From an uncultured Coriobacteriaceae bacterium (GTDB lineage Bacteria; Actinomycetota; Coriobacteriia; Coriobacteriales; Atopobiaceae), in assembly GCA_902790135.1 (NCBI GenBank), contig CADAQM010000008.1, positions 62,001 through 126,000 on the forward strand: a stretch of DNA of 64,000 nucleotides, given 5' to 3'. The first letter of the stretch is position 1; every line of letters starts with the position of its first letter. Position numbers and translations under genes: made by a program. The notes under the pieces were generated by a model. It worked only from the letters and a program-made list of their open reading frames with translations, did no database searches and was not told the DNA's origin. Below are positions 62,112 through 64,000 of the stretch, in pieces.

Positions 62112-63818
62112 ATGAGCAAGAACATGTTCTCGCGTAGGAACTTCCTCAAGCTCGCAGCAGCCACTGGTTCCGCCAGCATGCTGGCCGCCTGTGGTGGCGG
62201 CTCTGGCAACGGCGGCGGCGACGCAGCCGGCAAGGGCATCGGCGTCATGCTGGGCACCAACGTCATGTCGCTCGACACCGACCTCGCCACCGACGGCGAC
62301 TCCTTCGAGGTCATCGCCGACTGCATCGACGGTCTCATGCAGATGGACGCCGACGGCGCAGCCATCCCCGCTCTCGCCGAGAAGCCCGACGTCTCTGACG
62401 ACGGCTGCAAGTGGACCTTCCACCTGCGTGACGCCAAGTGGTCCAACGGTACGCCCGTCACTGCCAACGACTTCGTCTTCGCATGGCGCCGCATCGTCCA
62501 GAACCAGGGCGAGTATGCCTACATGATGAGCGACATCGGCCAGATCAAGAACGCTCCCGCCCTCGCCAAGGCCATCGTGGCCGGCGAGGATGCCGACGTC
62601 ACCACCCTCGGCGTCACCGCTGTCGACGACAAGACCCTCGAGGTCGAGCTCGAGGTCCCCGTGCCGTACTTCGACTCCCTCATGTACTTCCCGACCTTCT
62701 ATCCCATCAACGAGGAGTTCTACACCAGCCTCGACGACGGCACCTATGGCACCAGCCCGGACACCTTCCTGTCCTGCGGCGCCTTCGTGCTCTCCGACTA
62801 CACCCCCGGCACCGCCAGTCTCACCGTCACCAAGAACGAGGACTACTGGGATGCCGCCAATGTCTCGCTGCCGAGCATCAACTACCAGGTCGTCGGCTCC
62901 TCCGACAACGCCCTGACCGCCTTCAAGAGCGGCTCCCTCGACGTCGTCATGATCGGCGGCAACCAGGTCGCAGCAGCCGAGGAGGACGCTGACCTCGCCG
63001 ACAAGCTCGTCGTCACCGGTGCCGGCTACATGTGGTACCTCACCTTCTCCCAGACCGAGAAGAACGCCCAGGGTGGCATGCTCGCCAACAAGAACCTGCG
63101 TCTGGCCTTCACCAACGCCATCGACCGCGAGGCTCTCGTCGACAACTACGTGATGGATGGCTCGCTGGCCACCTACACCGCCGTTCCGCCCCAGTTCGCC
63201 GCCTCCGCCAGCACCGGCGAGGACTTCTCCGCCGACCAGGAGAAGTTCAAGGACTACATCGGCTACGACGTCGAGAAGGCCCAGAAGTACTTCGAGGATG
63301 CCAAGAAGGAGCTCGGCGTCGACAGCTTCGAGTTCACGCTGATCTTCGGCAACAACGAGGGCGACGAGGTCACCAAGGTCGCTCAGGCCATCAAGGAGCA
63401 GATCGAGGCCAACCTGTCCGGCGTTACCCTGAACCTCCAGGCCATGACTAAGGCCGAGCGTCTCGACAAGATGCAGGAGGACAACTACGACGTGGCGCTC
63501 ACCCGCTGGGGGCCCGACTACGCCGACCCGATGACCTACCTTGGCATGTGGATCACCAACAACGCCAACAACTATGGCTTCTGGAGCAACGAGGAGTACG
63601 ACAAGATCATCGCCGACTGCACCACCGGCGCTTACGTCTCCGACTACGACGCCCGCTGGGCCGCTCTGTACGACGCCGAGACCCTGGTCATGCAGGAGGC
63701 CGTCATCGCCCCGCTGTACACCAAGGCCAACGCCAACCTCATCAACCCCGACGTCCAGGGCATCGAGTTCCACCCGGTCGCGCTGAACCGCGTCTACAAG
63801 AACACCACCGTCGCGTAA
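62112..63818 (+). CDS. Second oligopeptide ABC substrate-binding lipoprotein (OppA-like)
   Basis: The 568-residue precursor starts with SRRNFLKLAAATGSASMLAAC (lipobox, twin arginine). The mature part follows family 5: WTFHLRDAKWSNGTPVTANDFVFAWRRIV, FKSGSLDVVMIGGNQV, LRLAFTNAIDREALVDNYVMDGS and DVALTRWGPDYADPMTYLGMW. It is clearly diverged from the first OppA (55 kb), so a different peptide range is likely. GGGAGAGAG precedes the ATG. A hairpin and another permease gene follow, so it begins a second opp locus. Confidence 0.93.
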   Translation: MSKNMFSRRNFLKLAAATGSASMLAACGGGSGNGGGDAAGKGIGVMLGTNVMSLDTDLATDGDSFEVIADCIDGLMQMDADGAAIPALAEKPDVSDDGCKWTFHLRDAKWSNGTPVTANDFVFAWRRIVQNQGEYAYMMSDIGQIKNAPALAKAIVAGEDADVTTLGVTAVDDKTLEVELEVPVPYFDSLMYFPTFYPINEEFYTSLDDGTYGTSPDTFLSCGAFVLSDYTPGTASLTVTKNEDYWDAANVSLPSINYQVVGSSDNALTAFKSGSLDVVMIGGNQVAAAEEDADLADKLVVTGAGYMWYLTFSQTEKNAQGGMLANKNLRLAFTNAIDREALVDNYVMDGSLATYTAVPPQFAASASTGEDFSADQEKFKDYIGYDVEKAQKYFEDAKKELGVDSFEFTLIFGNNEGDEVTKVAQAIKEQIEANLSGVTLNLQAMTKAERLDKMQEDNYDVALTRWGPDYADPMTYLGMWITNNANNYGFWSNEEYDKIIADCTTGAYVSDYDARWAALYDAETLVMQEAVIAPLYTKANANLINPDVQGIEFHPVALNRVYKNTTVA

Positions 63819-63855
63819 GCTCGAGTAACCTCGATACCTTTCACATGGTGTGACG

Positions 63856-63896
63856 GGCGCTGGGGCGACCCTCAGGGGATGCCCCAGCGCCTGTTT
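63856..63896 (+). terminator. Hairpin between the second OppA gene and the next permease gene
   Basis: GGCGCTGGGGC pairs with GCCCCAGCGCC (11 bp), then TGTTTC; the same layout as between oppA and oppB in the first locus. Confidence 0.85.
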
Positions 63897-63913
63897 CGTG
63901 AGGAAGAGCCTCT

Positions 63914-64000
63914 ATGAAAAAGTACATCCTCAAGCGTGTCGCCATGTCCGTGGCGACGTTGCTGCTCATCATGTTCGTCCTGTTCGTGCTGGTGCGCATC
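63914..64000 (+). CDS. OppB-like permease, 3' part outside window
   Basis: Twenty-nine residues are visible: MKKYILKRVAMSVATLLLIM followed by FVLFVLVRI. This is the first membrane helix typical of OppB/DppB permeases (K-Y-I-x-K-R). GAGGAAGAG precedes the ATG. It follows a second oppA and implies a second peptide transporter continuing to the right. Confidence 0.75.
   Translation, partial: MKKYILKRVAMSVATLLLIMFVLFVLVRI

Overview
The window is a high-GC, densely coded stretch of bacterial chromosome. It most resembles an anaerobic actinobacterium of the class Coriobacteriia (Olsenella/Atopobiaceae/Collinsella-like). This placement is inferred from the high GC, a DUF3793-flavodoxin pair, an alpha-type GlnA together with a type III glutamine synthetase, VTC/DUF4956 genes, LytS-like and GlnR-like regulators, and several ABC uptake systems for amino acids and peptides. 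I saw no rRNA, tRNA or CRISPR array.

Layout. 1-1.2 kb: end of a DUF3793 gene and a flavodoxin. 1.2-1.57 kb: a 62-bp tandem-repeat array. 1.65-8.8 kb: gpmA, then a nitrogen block of glnA, an amino-acid ABC transporter (binding protein, an unusual permease fused to a secreted domain, ATPase) and an orphan GlnR-like OmpR-family regulator. 9-11.1 kb: an HtrA-type protease and a decayed tcdA. 11.1-14.1 kb: csoR-copA copper operon with a textbook operator/promoter; copA carries a CopZ-like domain at its C-terminus, with an internal ribosome-binding site and ATG. 14.1-16.6 kb: a candidate structured RNA and a LytS-like kinase/response-regulator pair with an 11-G tract inside the kinase gene. 16.7-22.6 kb: ligA, VTC polyphosphate polymerase plus DUF4956, a zinc-dependent phospholipase-like gene, mntP. 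22.6-27 kb: glnN (type III GS), TPM-domain protein and PspA. 27-33.4 kb: polA, rnhA, a DUF6273-like lipoprotein, cysteine desulfidase. 33.8-42.8 kb: rpsA, a zinc-ribbon protein, coaE, a lytic transglycosylase, a large membrane/TPR-like protein, uvrB, an Mbeg1-like hydrolase. 42.88-43.23 kb: a second 62-bp array of the same family. 43.3-53 kb: two flavoproteins, then a complete aspartate-to-threonine block: thrH-thrB-thrC on the minus strand, divergent from hom-lysC-asd on the plus strand. 53-55 kb: HAD phosphatase, flavin split-barrel protein, secG. 55-64 kb: an oligopeptide ABC locus (oppA, oppB, oppC, oppD, oppF), an inactivated IS200-type element, then a second oppA and the start of a second permease gene.

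How parts work together. Nitrogen assimilation is over-represented: two glutamine synthetases, a glutamine-type ABC importer and a GlnR-like regulator lie within 25 kb. A GTNAC-N6-GAAAC box of the type known for actinobacterial GlnR sits about 90-100 bp upstream of each synthetase gene. Peptide import (two opp loci) and the aspartate-family pathway fit an amino-acid-based anaerobic lifestyle.

The most unusual signals are the two 62-bp tandem arrays, both in gaps between convergent genes 41 kb apart, and the poly-G tract that could switch a sensor kinase on and off. The copA-copZ fusion with a retained internal start, and a beta-clamp-like motif at the extreme N-terminus of LigA, are also worth checking.
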